Counted from the first letter of the stretch, positions 1 through 8,900 are shown. The stretch is 64,000 bases of DNA from Streptomyces sp. CB02058 (GCF_001905505.1 NZ_LIPG01000002.1:1302001-1366000), one strand, 5' to 3'. Numbers and translations: made by a program. The notes: generated by a model not told the origin, from the sequence alone.

Positions 1-1086
1 CGGGCCCAGGTTCTCCGTGCGGATCCGCCGGTCCACGTAGAGCAGGCCGATCACCAGCTGCGGGAACGTCGTCGAGATCACCTGGCTCACCAGCTGCCCG
101 AGCAGGATGGCCACCAGATAGCCGCTGACCGCGACCACCACCGCCGCGGTGCTCGGGTCGTCGCCCATCGACGAGGTGCCGATCATGCCGGGGAACATGC
201 CGAGGATCGAGAACGGCATCTGGATGATGTAGCCGCCCGCCGCGGCCATCGCCCCGGCCAGCAGCGTGATGCCGAAGATCCGCCACCAGTCGCCGCGCAC
301 CAGCTGGGAGGAGCGGCGCAGCGCGGCGATGGGACCCTGGCCCTCGAAGACCACGACCGTCGGAGCCAGGCAGAACTTTATCCAGAGCCAGGCCGCCAGC
401 GGTGCGGTCAGCAGCACGCCGAGCACGCCCAGTCCCATGGCGACGGCGGTGCCGCCACCGCCGTCCAGGGTGATGGCGCTGATGATCACCGCGAAGAAGG
501 TCACCATCAGGAGCACGATGGGCACGACCGCGATCAGCGCCGTCAGGACCAGCGTGCCGATCACGGGGGTCACCCGGGACCACGCCCTGCGCCACACCGT
601 GCCGAAGGAGACGGGCCTGCCGAGGACCGCCTCCTGCAGCACGGCGGGGACCGCCGCGTACATCAGGCCGGAGACGATCGCCATCGTGACGATGCCGAGC
701 AGCAGCAGCGCGGCGCCCGACACCACGAGCGGCACGACGTCGGAGGAGGCGGCCTCCTCCTCGTAGCTGAGCGAGGCCACCCGCTCCAGATGGTCGGCCA
801 CGGCGGAGTACGCGACGGCGACCGCCGCCACCATGAGAAGCGCGGCGCCCCCGTAGAGCGCGGCGGCCATGCCGATCAGCTGCTTCCAGTACCTGCCCAT
901 CGTCGTGAACGCCCCGCCCAGCAGGTCGGCCAGCCTCAGCGGGGCGAGGGGTATCACCCCCGGCTTGGGTGCCGGAACCCAGCCGCCCCATCCCGGCGGC
1001 CCCCCGTAAGGACTGCCCCCGTACGGTGCGCCCCCGTAGGCGCCCCCGCCCCACCCTGCGTCCGTCACTGCCACTCCGCTGTTCAT
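1..1086 (-). CDS. Multi-pass membrane protein, 3' end cut by window edge
   Basis: Reading frame stays open to base 1, so the C-terminus lies outside the window (362 codons visible). It starts MNSGVAVTDAGWGGG, followed by a Gly/Tyr/Pro-rich N-terminal segment with GGxPYGG repeats (about residues 10-40). Several long hydrophobic segments with Ala/Val/Leu runs come next, for example near residues 75-95, 115-140, 165-215 and 225-240. This layout matches the actinobacterial family often annotated as glycerophosphoryl diester phosphodiesterase membrane-domain proteins, which carry the membrane part but no catalytic domain. The function of that family is unknown and no enzyme motif is visible here. 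The ATG at 1084-1086 is the first plausible start. The gene diverges from the SMR/TetR pair, with a 142-bp gap between them. Confidence 0.8.
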   Translation of the reverse strand, partial: MNSGVAVTDAGWGGGAYGGAPYGGSPYGGPPGWGGWVPAPKPGVIPLAPLRLADLLGGAFTTMGRYWKQLIGMAAALYGGAALLMVAAVAVAYSAVADHLERVASLSYEEEAASSDVVPLVVSGAALLLLGIVTMAIVSGLMYAAVPAVLQEAVLGRPVSFGTVWRRAWSRVTPVIGTLVLTALIAVVPIVLLMVTFFAVIISAITLDGGGGTAVAMGLGVLGVLLTAPLAAWLWIKFCLAPTVVVFEGQGPIAALRRSSQLVRGDWWRIFGITLLAGAMAAAGGYIIQMPFSILGMFPGMIGTSSMGDDPSTAAVVVAVSGYLVAILLGQLVSQVISTTFPQLVIGLLYVDRRIRTENLGP

Positions 1087-1188
1087 GTCGTCCGATGGTC
1101 GTACCGGTCCTGCGCCGGTCCGGACACCGTAGCGTCCCCCGGTGGCCCCGAACCCTGCCCTGACCGGTCCGGATGCGGTTCCAGGCTT

Positions 1189-1230
1189 TTGTGTACGGTC
1201 GTACACAACGTTGTGTACGCTTGTACGTAT
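1189..1230 (+). promoter_or_regulatory. Clustered inverted repeats, probable TetR operators
   Basis: A perfect 20-bp inverted repeat TTGTGTACGGTCGTACACAA lies at 1189-1208. Overlapping it is a perfect 18-bp palindrome GTACACAACGTTGTGTAC at 1201-1218. A further half-site (TGTACG) at 1222-1227 reaches the ATG at 1229. The GTGTAC half-sites alternate in orientation every 10-12 bp. They are the natural target for the TetR protein encoded two genes downstream, and binding would cover the start of the SMR transcript. Confidence 0.7.
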
Positions 1231-1549
1231 GGGATACGGACTGCTGGCCGCCGCCATAGCGGCCGAGGTGACCGCGACGACGGCCATGAAGTACAGCGAG
1301 GGCTTCACCCGGCTGTGGCCCTCGCTCGTCACCCTCGTGGGATACGTGCTGGCCTTCGCGCTGCTCGCCCAGACCCTCAAGACGCTCTCGATCGGCACCG
1401 CCTACGCGATCTGGGCCGGGGTGGGCACCGCGGCCGTCGCCGCGATCGGGATCGTGTGGATGGGGGAGTCCGCGGGGCTCGCGAAGCTGGCCGGCATCGC
1501 GCTGATCGTCGCGGGCGTCGTGGTCCTCAACCTGGGGGGAGCCCACTGA
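1229..1549 (+). CDS. SMR-family multidrug efflux protein (EmrE/QacE type)
   Basis: The protein has 106 residues, the usual size for the small multidrug resistance family, and four hydrophobic segments (about 3-20, 30-50, 57-80 and 85-104). Glu13 in AAAIAAEVTAT matches the essential proton/drug-coupling glutamate of EmrE (Glu14). YAIWAGVGTA near residue 60 matches the conserved tryptophan loop. SMR proteins work as dimers in the cytoplasmic membrane and exchange protons for cationic toxic compounds. The ATG at 1229 is chosen because it gives a full-length SMR protein. An in-frame GTG at 1142 would add 29 polar residues that the family does not have. No Shine-Dalgarno sequence precedes the ATG, which suggests a leaderless mRNA. 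The stop codon overlaps the tetR start (TGATG). Confidence 0.88.
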   Translation: MGYGLLAAAIAAEVTATTAMKYSEGFTRLWPSLVTLVGYVLAFALLAQTLKTLSIGTAYAIWAGVGTAAVAAIGIVWMGESAGLAKLAGIALIVAGVVVLNLGGAH

Positions 1550-2094
1550 TGGTCCGGCGGTACGACCCCGAGCGGCGTGAGCGCATCATCGAGGCGGCGA
1601 TCCGGGTCGTCGGCGCCAAGGGCATCGCCGGGCTCAGCCACCGCACGGTGGCGGCCGAGGCCGATGTGCCGCTCGGCTCGACGACGTATCACTTCGCCTC
1701 GCTCGACGAACTGCTGGTCGCCGCGCTGCGCCGGTGCAACGAGAACTTCGCCGAGGTGGTGAGGGAGAGCCCGTATCTCTCCGACCCCGCGGTCCCGCTC
1801 GCCGATGCGCTGACCCGGATGCTGGAGGAGTGGTTCGCGGGCGGGCGCGGGCCGATGGAGCTGGAGTACGAGCTGTACCTCGCGGCCCTGCGCCGTCCCG
1901 CCCTGCGGCCGGTCGCCGCCGAGTGGGCCGACGCTCTGGCCGAGCTGATCGCCCCGCGCTCCGACCCGGGGACCGCGCGGGCGCTCGCCGCTCTGATCGA
2001 CGGGATCACCCTCCAGGCGCTGCTCACCGGCAGCGACTTCGACGCGGAGTACGCCCGGCGGATGCTGGCCAGGGTCGCGGACGGCGGCCGCTGA
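1549..2094 (+). CDS. TetR/AcrR-family repressor of the SMR gene
   Basis: This 181-residue protein has an N-terminal helix-turn-helix (about residues 10-58) with the family signature GSTTYHFASLDELL. An all-helical ligand-binding half follows. It is translationally coupled to the SMR gene by a TGATG overlap. The cluster of GTGTAC inverted repeats just upstream of the SMR start is its likely operator, so the pair looks like an autoregulated, drug-inducible efflux operon. The inducing ligand cannot be read from the sequence. Confidence 0.88.
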   Translation: MVRRYDPERRERIIEAAIRVVGAKGIAGLSHRTVAAEADVPLGSTTYHFASLDELLVAALRRCNENFAEVVRESPYLSDPAVPLADALTRMLEEWFAGGRGPMELEYELYLAALRRPALRPVAAEWADALAELIAPRSDPGTARALAALIDGITLQALLTGSDFDAEYARRMLARVADGGR

Positions 2095-2198
2095 GTCCGG
2101 GGGCCGGGGCGGCGCGAGGGCCGCGCGGCGTCAGGGCCGGGCTGTGGGGTCGCTGCCGGGCCCGTGCAGGTCCCCGGGCCGGGCCGGTTCCTGCCGGG

Positions 2199-3077
2199 TC
2201 AGGAGGCGTCGCGGCGTACGGCCTCCAGCGCGGCCCGCACGCTCGCCTCGATGTCCGTGACCGGATACAGCGCCTCGACGACGGTCCGGTCCCGGTCCAC
2301 CACCAGGGTCAGCCGCTTCAGCCGGGTGACACCGCCCGCGCGGAACGTCGGGAGCCGCAGAGCCGCCGTCAGTGCCAGCCCGGCGTCGGAGAGCAGCGGG
2401 AAGCGCAGCCCTTCCTTCTCGGCGAAATCCCGCTGCTCGTCGGGGCGTTGGGTGGACACCCCGTGCACGGTCGCGCCCGCGGCCGTGAACTCCGCCAACT
2501 GGTCGCGGTAGGTGCACGATTCGAGGGTGCAGCCGCTCGCGCCCGGGATCGAGGCCCACCCCGGCGGATAGGCGTCGCGGCGGGCGTATGCGCCGGGGAA
2601 GCAGTACAGGACGGTGTGCGGGGTGCCGGCGACCGGGTCGCGCGATCCGCCTTCGTGGTCGAGGAGTTCCAGCTCCGGCAGCCTGGTGCCCACCAGGGCG
2701 TGCACCCGTGCGGCCTCCCTGGAGTCCTCCGCGGTCGTCGCCATCGTCTCCCCTTCTCCCAGTACCCAGGCGTCGCCCCAGTCCTGGAGGGCGATCAGCA
2801 CCGGCAGCAGCGCGCGACCGCGCGGCGTGAGTCGGTACTCGTGGCGGACGGGGCGTTCCTGGTACGGGTGCCGTGACAGCACGCCCGAGTCCGTCAGCAT
2901 GCGGAGGCGCTCGGTGAGCACCTTGCGGGACACACCCAGTTCCTGCTGGAGCGCGTCGAAGCGGTGCACCCCGCGTGCCGTGTCCCGCACGATCAGCAGG
3001 GTCCACCAGTCGCCCACGACGTCGAGGGCCTGGGCGATCGCGCAGTCGGCGTCGGCCAGGCTGGTGCGCTGCGGCAC
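2199..3077 (-). CDS. HxlR-type winged-helix regulator fused to a peroxiredoxin
   Basis: This 292-residue fusion has an HxlR DNA-binding domain at about residues 8-105, with signatures DCAIAQALDVVGDWWTLLIV and VSRKVLTERLRML. A 25-residue linker leads to an AhpC/TSA (BCP-like) peroxiredoxin domain at about 128-285. The GCTLESC motif supplies a probable peroxidatic Cys183 and a resolving Cys188 with the C-x4-C spacing of atypical 2-Cys BCP enzymes. Cys12 in the HxlR domain sits where redox-sensing HxlR proteins carry their reactive thiol. The gene diverges from an MFS exporter, and a 15-bp inverted repeat overlaps the predicted promoters. It is probably a one-component peroxide or electrophile sensor that controls the exporter. 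The domains are clear; the regulatory role is inferred. Confidence 0.8.
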   Translation of the reverse strand: MPQRTSLADADCAIAQALDVVGDWWTLLIVRDTARGVHRFDALQQELGVSRKVLTERLRMLTDSGVLSRHPYQERPVRHEYRLTPRGRALLPVLIALQDWGDAWVLGEGETMATTAEDSREAARVHALVGTRLPELELLDHEGGSRDPVAGTPHTVLYCFPGAYARRDAYPPGWASIPGASGCTLESCTYRDQLAEFTAAGATVHGVSTQRPDEQRDFAEKEGLRFPLLSDAGLALTAALRLPTFRAGGVTRLKRLTLVVDRDRTVVEALYPVTDIEASVRAALEAVRRDAS

Positions 3078-3097
3078 GGTGTCCGCCTCCTTCTCTG

Positions 3098-3143
3098 TTG
3101 ACCCGCGAATTTTAGGCTGCCATAGTCCGTTCCCAAAAGGAAC
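3098..3143 (+). promoter_or_regulatory. MFS promoter with overlapping inverted-repeat operator
   Basis: TTGACC (3098-3103) and CATAGT (3121-3126), 17 bp apart, form a good vegetative promoter for the MFS gene. The inverted repeat GTTCCCAAAAGGAAC (3129-3143) covers the expected transcription start. On the minus strand, TTGGGA (3136-3131) and TAAAAT (3114-3109) could serve the HxlR fusion gene, so the same repeat would control both directions. Confidence 0.55.
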
Positions 3144-3160
3144 TCACTCCTGGGGGGAAC

Positions 3161-4381
3161 ATGCTGCGCGGCGTGCCGAAGACGGTGCGGCTGCTGGCGT
3201 TCGGCGCCTTCCTCAACGCCGTGGTCAGCTTCACCTTCGTCTACCTCTTCGTCTATCTCACCGGGCCGCGCGGCCTGTCCGTCGCCCAGGCGGGCGTGAT
3301 CAGCGGCATCGGCGGCATCGGACTCGTCGCGGGGAACTTCACCGGCGGCTGGTTCGGCGACCGCTACGGCCACCGGCGGATGCTGCTGACCGGCGCCTGT
3401 GTCAGCGGGGCCGCCCTCGTGACGCTCCCCCTGCTCCCGCTGCCCGCCCTGTACGCCGTGCTGCCGCTCGCCCAGTACGCCTCGGGGGTCGTGCGTGCCG
3501 CCAACGCCGCACTCGTCGCGGTCTCGGTCCCCGAGGGAGGGCGCCGCCAGAGCTTCGCCCTCACCCGCTTCGCGTCCAACGGCGGCTTCACCGTCGGGCC
3601 ACCGCTCGGCGCACTGGTCGCCGCCCGCTTCTCGTACGACTGGCTCTTCCTCGCCGACGGCCTCGGCACCCTGCTCTTCGCCGCCTACGCCGCCGCGATC
3701 CTGCCGGCCCGCGGCACCACCCACACCGTGCCCTCCCACGACCCGGGCGCACCCGGCCTCCGGCGCGAACTCCGGGCCAGGCCCGCCGTGCTGGTCCTGC
3801 TCGCCGCGATCGTCTGCGTCGACCTCGTCTACCGCCAGCAGTACTCCACCCTGCCCGTCTTCCTCGCCGACCACGGCTACGGCACCCAGTTCTACGGCTG
3901 GCTGATCGCGGTCAACGGGGGCGTCATCCTCCTGCTCGAACTCCCGGCCGCTCACCTGCTGCGCCGCAGGGCACCCCTGACCGTCGTCGGGACCGGACTG
4001 CTCCTGGTGGGGCTCGGCTACGCGGTGCTGATACCCGGGGCGGGCGCGGTGTTCGCCGTCTCGATGATGGTGTCGCTGACCCTGGGCGAGATCCTCTACA
4101 AGACCACGGCCACCGCCTACGTCGCCGACGAGGCACCCGCCCACGCGCAGGGCAGGTTCCAGAGCCTGTACGCGGGCGCCTCCATCAGCGGCCAGGTCCT
4201 CGCCCCGCCGCTGGGCGGCGCGGTGTACTCCGCGGCGCCCGCGCTGCTCTGGCCCCTCTGCGCGGTCCTGGCGTGCGGCGCCGGGCTGGCGGTCCTCGCG
4301 GTGAGGCGGCCGGGTGAACCCTCCCGGACGCTGAGACCGGTTCGCCCGCGCGGGGCCCGGGCGGTTAGGTTTTGGTCATGA
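3161..4381 (+). CDS. MFS transporter, drug-efflux type
   Basis: This 406-residue protein has about 12 hydrophobic segments. The loop after the second helix, [17 protein letters not shown] (about residues 60-77), is the major facilitator motif A (GxxxDRxGRR). A strong GGGGGG ribosome site precedes the ATG. The gene is transcribed away from the HxlR-peroxiredoxin gene, which probably regulates it. The substrate is unknown; such pairs usually export toxic or redox-active small molecules. The last codons overlap the start of dapD (ATGA), and the dapD promoter appears to lie inside this coding sequence. Confidence 0.85.
   Translation: MLRGVPKTVRLLAFGAFLNAVVSFTFVYLFVYLTGPRGLSVAQAGVISGIGGIGLVAGNFTGGWFGDRYGHRRMLLTGACVSGAALVTLPLLPLPALYAVLPLAQYASGVVRAANAALVAVSVPEGGRRQSFALTRFASNGGFTVGPPLGALVAARFSYDWLFLADGLGTLLFAAYAAAILPARGTTHTVPSHDPGAPGLRRELRARPAVLVLLAAIVCVDLVYRQQYSTLPVFLADHGYGTQFYGWLIAVNGGVILLLELPAAHLLRRRAPLTVVGTGLLLVGLGYAVLIPGAGAVFAVSMMVSLTLGEILYKTTATAYVADEAPAHAQGRFQSLYAGASISGQVLAPPLGGAVYSAAPALLWPLCAVLACGAGLAVLAVRRPGEPSRTLRPVRPRGARAVRFWS
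4341..4371 (+). promoter_or_regulatory. Probable leaderless promoter of dapD inside the MFS gene
   Basis: The -10 hexamer TAGGTT (4366-4371) ends 6 bases before the dapD ATG at 4378, so transcription should start at or near the first base of the start codon. A weak -35 (TTCGCC, 4341-4346) lies 19 bp upstream. No Shine-Dalgarno sequence is present. This is the TANNNT-to-ATG geometry seen at leaderless streptomycete genes. Confidence 0.55.
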
Positions 4382-5376
4382 CCGACACGACTTCCCAGGG
4401 TTCCGCCCGTACCACCGGCGCCGTCGCCGCCGGCCTCGCCACCATCGCCGGTGACGGCACCGTTCTCGACACCTGGTTCCCCGCCCCGGAGCTCGCCCCC
4501 GAGCCCGGCCCGGCCGGTACCCAGCGCCTCAGCTCCGAGGACGCGGTGAACCGTCTCGGCGAGGGCGCCGCCCGCGCCATCGGTGTGGACGCCCGCCGCG
4601 GGGTGGAGATCGTCGCCGTGTCCACGGTCATCTCCTCGCTGGACGACAAGCCGCTCGACGCGCACGACGCCTACCTGCGGCTGCACCTGCTCTCGCACCG
4701 CCTCGTCCAGCCGCACGGACAGAACCTCGACGGGCTCTTCGGCCTCCTCGCCAACGTCGCCTGGACCTCGCTCGGTCCGGTGGCCGTCGACGACCTGGAG
4801 AAGGTCCGGCTCAACGCCCGCGCCGAGGGCCTGCACCTCCAGGTCACCTCGGTGGACAAGTTCCCCCGGATGACCGACTACGTCGCCCCCAAGGGTGTGC
4901 GCATCGCCGACGCCGACCGCGTCCGGCTCGGGGCGCACCTGGCCTCCGGCACCACCGTGATGCACGAGGGCTTCGTCAACTTCAACGCGGGCACCCTCGG
5001 CACCTCCATGGTCGAGGGCCGCATCTCCGCGGGCGTCGTCGTCGGCGACGGCTCCGACATCGGCGGCGGCGCGTCCACCATGGGCACGCTCTCCGGCGGC
5101 GGCAAGGAGCGCATCGTCATCGGGCAGCGCTGCCTCATCGGCGCCGAGGCCGGCATCGGCATCGCGCTCGGCGACGAGTGCGTCGTCGAGGCCGGGCTCT
5201 ACGTCACGGCGGGCACCCGGGTCACCATGCCCGACGGACAGGTCGTCAAGGCGCGGGATCTCTCCGGCGCGTCGAACATCCTCTTCCGCCGCAACTCGGT
5301 CACCGGCGCCGTCGAGGCCCGCCCGAACAACGCGGTCTGGGACGGGCTCAACGACATCCTGCACAGCCACAACTAA
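4378..5376 (+). CDS. dapD: 2,3,4,5-tetrahydropyridine-2,6-dicarboxylate N-succinyltransferase
   Basis: The protein has 332 residues, the length of actinobacterial DapD. It transfers succinyl from succinyl-CoA to tetrahydrodipicolinate in the succinylase branch of lysine and diaminopimelate synthesis, in the cytoplasm. The C-terminal half shows left-handed beta-helix hexapeptide repeats. It includes the conserved segments [40 protein letters not shown] and [15 protein letters not shown] (about residues 195-265). The ATG is chosen over a TTG two codons upstream because of the leaderless promoter geometry. Its stop codon overlaps the stop of the convergent dapA gene. Confidence 0.95.
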   Translation: MTDTTSQGSARTTGAVAAGLATIAGDGTVLDTWFPAPELAPEPGPAGTQRLSSEDAVNRLGEGAARAIGVDARRGVEIVAVSTVISSLDDKPLDAHDAYLRLHLLSHRLVQPHGQNLDGLFGLLANVAWTSLGPVAVDDLEKVRLNARAEGLHLQVTSVDKFPRMTDYVAPKGVRIADADRVRLGAHLASGTTVMHEGFVNFNAGTLGTSMVEGRISAGVVVGDGSDIGGGASTMGTLSGGGKERIVIGQRCLIGAEAGIGIALGDECVVEAGLYVTAGTRVTMPDGQVVKARDLSGASNILFRRNSVTGAVEARPNNAVWDGLNDILHSHN

Positions 5377-6260
5377 GAGGCAGCGGCGAGGAGTTCCTCG
5401 TACAGCCCACGCAGCCCGTCGGTCGCCTCGCGGCCGGCGGGCTGCAGCGGTTCGCGGACCGGGCCCGCGTCGAGCAGCGCCTTCACGGTGACCGTGCCGG
5501 GCAGGCCGGAGGACATCATCGCCTCGACCAGGCCGATGGTGAGCGCGTTCAGGCGGGCGGCCTCCGCGGTGTCACCGGAGTCGAACGCGTCCAGGACGGC
5601 CCGCATCGGGCCCGGGGCCACATTGGCGACCGTACTGACATAGCCCGCCCCGCCCAGGGCGTACAGCGGGAGGTTCAGCTCCTCGCAGCCCGAGTAGTAG
5701 GCCAGCGAGGTCCGCGCCATCACCTTCGTCGCCGCGAGCAGGTCGTACGAGCAGTCCTTGACCGCCACGACGCGCGGATGCTCCGCCAGTCGCAGCAGTG
5801 TGGCCGGTTCGATCCTCGTGCCGGTGCGGCCGGGGATGTCGTAGAGCATCAGTGGAATTCCGGTGGCCTCCGCGACCCGGAGGAAGTGCGCCTCCACGGC
5901 GGCCTGCGGGGGGCGGCTGTAGTACGGGGTCACCACCAGCAGCCCGTCGGCGCCCGCCGCCTCGGCCTCCCGCGCCAGCCGGACCGTGTGCCGGGTGTCG
6001 GAACTGCCGACGCCCGCGACGAGCGGCACCGCCCCGCCGACCGCCTCCCGCACGGCCCGCAGCAGCGCCGTCTTCTCCTCGTCCGTCGTGGTCGGCGACT
6101 CGCCCGTGGTGCCGCTGAGCACGAGGCCGTCGCAGCCGTCCGCGACGAGAGCGGAGGCATGGCGGCGGGCCGCGTCCAGGTCCAGGTCACCCGAGGCGGT
6201 GAACGGCGTGATCATGGCGCAGAGGGCGCGGCCGAAGGGTCTGGCCGTGTGGGATGTCAT
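5373..6260 (-). CDS. dapA: 4-hydroxy-tetrahydrodipicolinate synthase
   Basis: DapA condenses pyruvate with aspartate semialdehyde, the entry step to lysine and diaminopimelate. From the ATG at 6260 the protein is 295 residues, the normal DapA length. Active-site residues are in place: GTTGES (Thr51-Thr52), Tyr140 in YDIPGRTG, Arg145, and Schiff-base Lys168 in [12 protein letters not shown] at 6296 would add 12 residues and cannot be excluded. The gene is convergent with dapD, and the two stop codons overlap (CTAA at 5373-5376). Streptomycetes usually carry more than one DapA-like protein, and this copy has the full catalytic set, so it may be the biosynthetic enzyme or a paralogue. Confidence 0.88.
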   Translation of the reverse strand: MTSHTARPFGRALCAMITPFTASGDLDLDAARRHASALVADGCDGLVLSGTTGESPTTTDEEKTALLRAVREAVGGAVPLVAGVGSSDTRHTVRLAREAEAAGADGLLVVTPYYSRPPQAAVEAHFLRVAEATGIPLMLYDIPGRTGTRIEPATLLRLAEHPRVVAVKDCSYDLLAATKVMARTSLAYYSGCEELNLPLYALGGAGYVSTVANVAPGPMRAVLDAFDSGDTAEAARLNALTIGLVEAMMSSGLPGTVTVKALLDAGPVREPLQPAGREATDGLRGLYEELLAAAS

Positions 6261-6402
6261 CTCCGCAGTCTCGGCGCCCGGTGGGCACGGGTCCACTTAG
6301 TTCTGCTTGGGGTGACGGGCAAGAGAAGCTGAACGATGGCGGAACGGTCTGGCATGATCGAACGGAATTGCGACGGACCGTTCCAGGGGTGGGGCACACG
6401 GC

Positions 6403-7044
6403 ATGCGCGTACGGACATCGATCTCGGCCGCCGTGCTCGCGGCGGCCGCCCTGGCGCTGTCCGGCTGCGCCGGCTTCCTCGTCCCCGCGGGCGAGGGGGA
6501 GCCGGGCCCGTCACCGAGCCCGGCCGTCCCCACGCTGTCGATCGACGTCGGGACCCTCCCGGACCCCGGGTCCGCGGCCGACGCGCCCGCCCAGGGCGCG
6601 CCCACCCCCGCGCCGTCGGCCGAGGGCTGCCCCGCCTCCGGAGTGGTCGTCGACATGGGGCCCGTGGAGACGGCGATGTTCCACCGTGCCGTCACCCTCA
6701 CGCTCACCAACTGCGGGAAGAAGCCGTACCGCGTCGACGGCTACCCGTCCGTCCGGGCGCTGGGCGACGACGGTGAGCGCATTCCCGTCCCCGTGAACGC
6801 GGGCGGATCGATGTTCGGCAACGACCCGGGGCCGGAAGAGATCATGCTGGAGCCCGGCGCGCAGGTCCGGTCGACGCTGGCCTGGGTCTCCACCAAGGAG
6901 GGCGGAGACCTGATCGAGGGCGACGCCCTGGAGATCGCCGCCGCCCCGGACACGGGGGCGCGGGTCTTCCCCCTGGAGGGCCACGACGTACGGCTGATGG
7001 ACGAGCTCAACACGACGGCCTGGAGCACGAGCACGACCGGGTGA
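6403..7044 (+). CDS. Secreted lipoprotein with DUF4232 domain
   Basis: This 213-residue protein has a lipoprotein signal: MRVRTSIS, a hydrophobic Ala-rich core, and lipobox LSGC (Cys23). A Pro/Ser/Ala-rich flexible tether spans about residues 25-75. A beta-rich DUF4232 domain of about 135 residues follows, containing two cysteines (CPASG, TNCGKKPYRVDGYPSV). DUF4232 lipoproteins are numerous in Streptomyces and have no established function. They are anchored on the outer face of the membrane. The gene stands alone, divergent from dapA. Confidence 0.82.
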   Translation: MRVRTSISAAVLAAAALALSGCAGFLVPAGEGEPGPSPSPAVPTLSIDVGTLPDPGSAADAPAQGAPTPAPSAEGCPASGVVVDMGPVETAMFHRAVTLTLTNCGKKPYRVDGYPSVRALGDDGERIPVPVNAGGSMFGNDPGPEEIMLEPGAQVRSTLAWVSTKEGGDLIEGDALEIAAAPDTGARVFPLEGHDVRLMDELNTTAWSTSTTG

Positions 7045-7088
7045 CCGGCGGCGGCTGTGGCACCGGCGATCTGCCAGGCCCGGCCCCG

Positions 7089-7102
7089 CCGCCGGCCGGC
7101 GG
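7089..7102. terminator. GC-rich palindrome after the DUF4232 gene
   Basis: CCGCCGGCCGGCGG is a perfect 14-bp palindrome 45 bp after the stop codon. It has no U tract. It is a weak terminator candidate and could be chance at this GC content. Confidence 0.3.
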
Positions 7103-7218
7103 GAGAACCGGGCGGCAGGGGACGAAATGCGTCTACGCTGGGGCCGCGGCCGAGGACTTGTACGCCACCGGTCCGGCCCCGCACAACAGCCCGCGCACGC
7201 CCCGAGGAGAACCCCCTG

Positions 7219-8700
7219 ATGTCCGCAGAGCGCCCCTCCCTGCCGCCGGTGCGGCTGCACTCCGAGGCCGAGCTGGCACGGGACGCGCTGGCCGCTCCGC
7301 TGCTCGTCCGCGCCGTACGTCTCGCCCGCTGGGCGGGGCCCACGACGCGGGTGGGCGCCGGCGGCGAGCTCGTCGAGGCCCAACTCCCGGCCGCGGCCGA
7401 GCACCTGGGGCTCACCGACGACGAGGACGGCGCGGCGCTGGCGAGTGAGGCCTGGCGCCTCGCGGTCGACACGGGGCTCGTGGACGTCGAGGACCCGCAG
7501 GACGAGGACGGCCTCGACGAGACCGCGGGCGACGACGCCGAGGGCACCGCCACGGCCGGTGAGAACCTCGCCCTGCTGACCTCCGGGTCCCCTCAGGACG
7601 TCCTCGCGATCTGGCTCGACGGCCTCGACGCCGTGCACGCGGACGCCACCGCCCCGGCCTTCGACGACTTCGCCGACCTCATCGGCGAGGACGGCAGCGT
7701 CGACTTCGAGGCGCTGGACTGGGACCCGGAGGCCGAGGCCGAGTTCCTCGACGGGGTGCTCGGCAACCTTTATCTGCTGACCGTCTCGGAGGCGGGCCCC
7801 GCCGACGCCCCGGTGCCGCTGCCGGCCCTCGCCGCGTCCATGGTGGTGCCCGAGGACATGGGCGAGCCCACCGACGACGTACTGGAGCAGGTGTCGGAGG
7901 CCATGATGCGGCTGGACGACCAGTTCCGGGTCCTCGAACCCATCGGGATCGTCGCCTACCAGCCGGTGGACGAGGCGCTGCTGACCGAGGAGGGCGAGGA
8001 GGCCACGCCGCCCGCCGACGACGAGGACGTCACCCGCTACGGCATGGTCAAGCTGACGCCGCTGGGCCTCTACGGCATCCGGGAGCGGATGCTGGAGGCG
8101 GGAGTGGACGCACCCGCCGTCGGCGACCTCGCGGACAAGGGCGCCGACGCGCTCCTCGACGGCATCGCGCACTACCCCGAGGAAGCGGCCCGCTCCGAGG
8201 TCGGCCTGTGGCTCGCACAGCGCGGAGCCGCGGGGGCCGAGCCCGCCGCCGCCGAACTCCTGGGCGCGGCACGCGGCGCCGACGAGCGAGCCCCGCTGCG
8301 CAGGCTCCACTGCCAGCAGGCGCTCGCCCTGGTCGGGCCCGAGGCCGAACCCGCCGTACGCGCGGTGCTCGGCGACCCCGAACTCGGCGGCCTGGCACGG
8401 GTCTGGCTGGCCGAGCGCGGCGCGGCGGACGTGCCCGCGCCGCCGGAGTCGATGATCTTCTGGCTCGCCGTCGACACGATCGCCGCGCAGCTGGACGCCG
8501 ACGGCGACCTGGACGAACTCCAGGAGCTGGTCGAGGGGCTCTCCGGCCAGCACAGCGGATTCTTCGACGAGGCCTGGCGGGTCGACCACCCCGCGACCGC
8601 CGACGTCCTGGAGGCGGTCGGCCGGCTGCACCGCGACCGGAAGATCGCCAAGGAGGCCCGCAAGGCCGCCTTCAAGGCCCGCTCGCGCACGAAGGGCTGA
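7219..8700 (+). CDS. Acidic conserved protein of unknown function
   Basis: The protein has 493 residues, starting MSAERPSLPPVRLH after a GAGGAG ribosome site at 7204-7209. It is very acidic, with Asp/Glu runs around residues 70-115 and 260-280. The C-terminal third (about 300-420) has Ala/Leu-rich helical units ending in GDPELGGLARVWLAERG, which resemble HEAT/armadillo-like repeats. The last 30 residues are strongly basic (DRKIAKEARKAAFKARSRTKG). No signal peptide, membrane segment or catalytic motif is visible. The protein is probably cytosolic and may be a scaffold, but no function can be assigned. A 16-bp perfect hairpin follows the stop codon. Confidence 0.7.
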   Translation: MSAERPSLPPVRLHSEAELARDALAAPLLVRAVRLARWAGPTTRVGAGGELVEAQLPAAAEHLGLTDDEDGAALASEAWRLAVDTGLVDVEDPQDEDGLDETAGDDAEGTATAGENLALLTSGSPQDVLAIWLDGLDAVHADATAPAFDDFADLIGEDGSVDFEALDWDPEAEAEFLDGVLGNLYLLTVSEAGPADAPVPLPALAASMVVPEDMGEPTDDVLEQVSEAMMRLDDQFRVLEPIGIVAYQPVDEALLTEEGEEATPPADDEDVTRYGMVKLTPLGLYGIRERMLEAGVDAPAVGDLADKGADALLDGIAHYPEEAARSEVGLWLAQRGAAGAEPAAAELLGAARGADERAPLRRLHCQQALALVGPEAEPAVRAVLGDPELGGLARVWLAERGAADVPAPPESMIFWLAVDTIAAQLDADGDLDELQELVEGLSGQHSGFFDEAWRVDHPATADVLEAVGRLHRDRKIAKEARKAAFKARSRTKG

Positions 8701-8716
8701 GCGCGACAGGGGGACT

Positions 8717-8752
8717 TTCCGGCCAGGCGCGGCCTTCCGCGCCTGGCCGGAA
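8717..8752 (+). terminator. Strong stem-loop terminator
   Basis: A 16-bp perfect stem (8717-8732 paired with 8737-8752) closes a CCTT loop 16 bp after the stop codon of the acidic protein gene. There is no U tract, as is common in streptomycete terminators. Confidence 0.75.
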
Positions 8753-8900
8753 CCGCGTCCGGCGGCAGCATTTGTCCCCGAACGCCGGATGGCTTGACCT
8801 GCGGGCCCGCTCGGCGTCGTACGTCGTTCAACTGGTGTTGGTGCGGGGGAGGGAGCGTGATCACGCCAACCACCCGGCCACGCACCACCAGGAGTCCGCG

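Noticed and set aside
1142..1228. N-terminal extension of the SMR protein from a GTG at 1142
   Set aside because: It would add 29 residues, including cysteines, that SMR proteins lack, and would place the operator array inside the coding sequence.
6511..8631. 706-codon open frame on the minus strand
   Set aside because: Antisense to the lipoprotein and acidic-protein genes, both of which have ribosome sites and plausible products.
8820..8850. PHO box upstream of the PhoX-type gene
   Set aside because: GTTCAACTGGT and GTTGGTGCGGG are 11 bp apart, but the second unit matches the GTTCACC repeat poorly. Without a better match it is not called.
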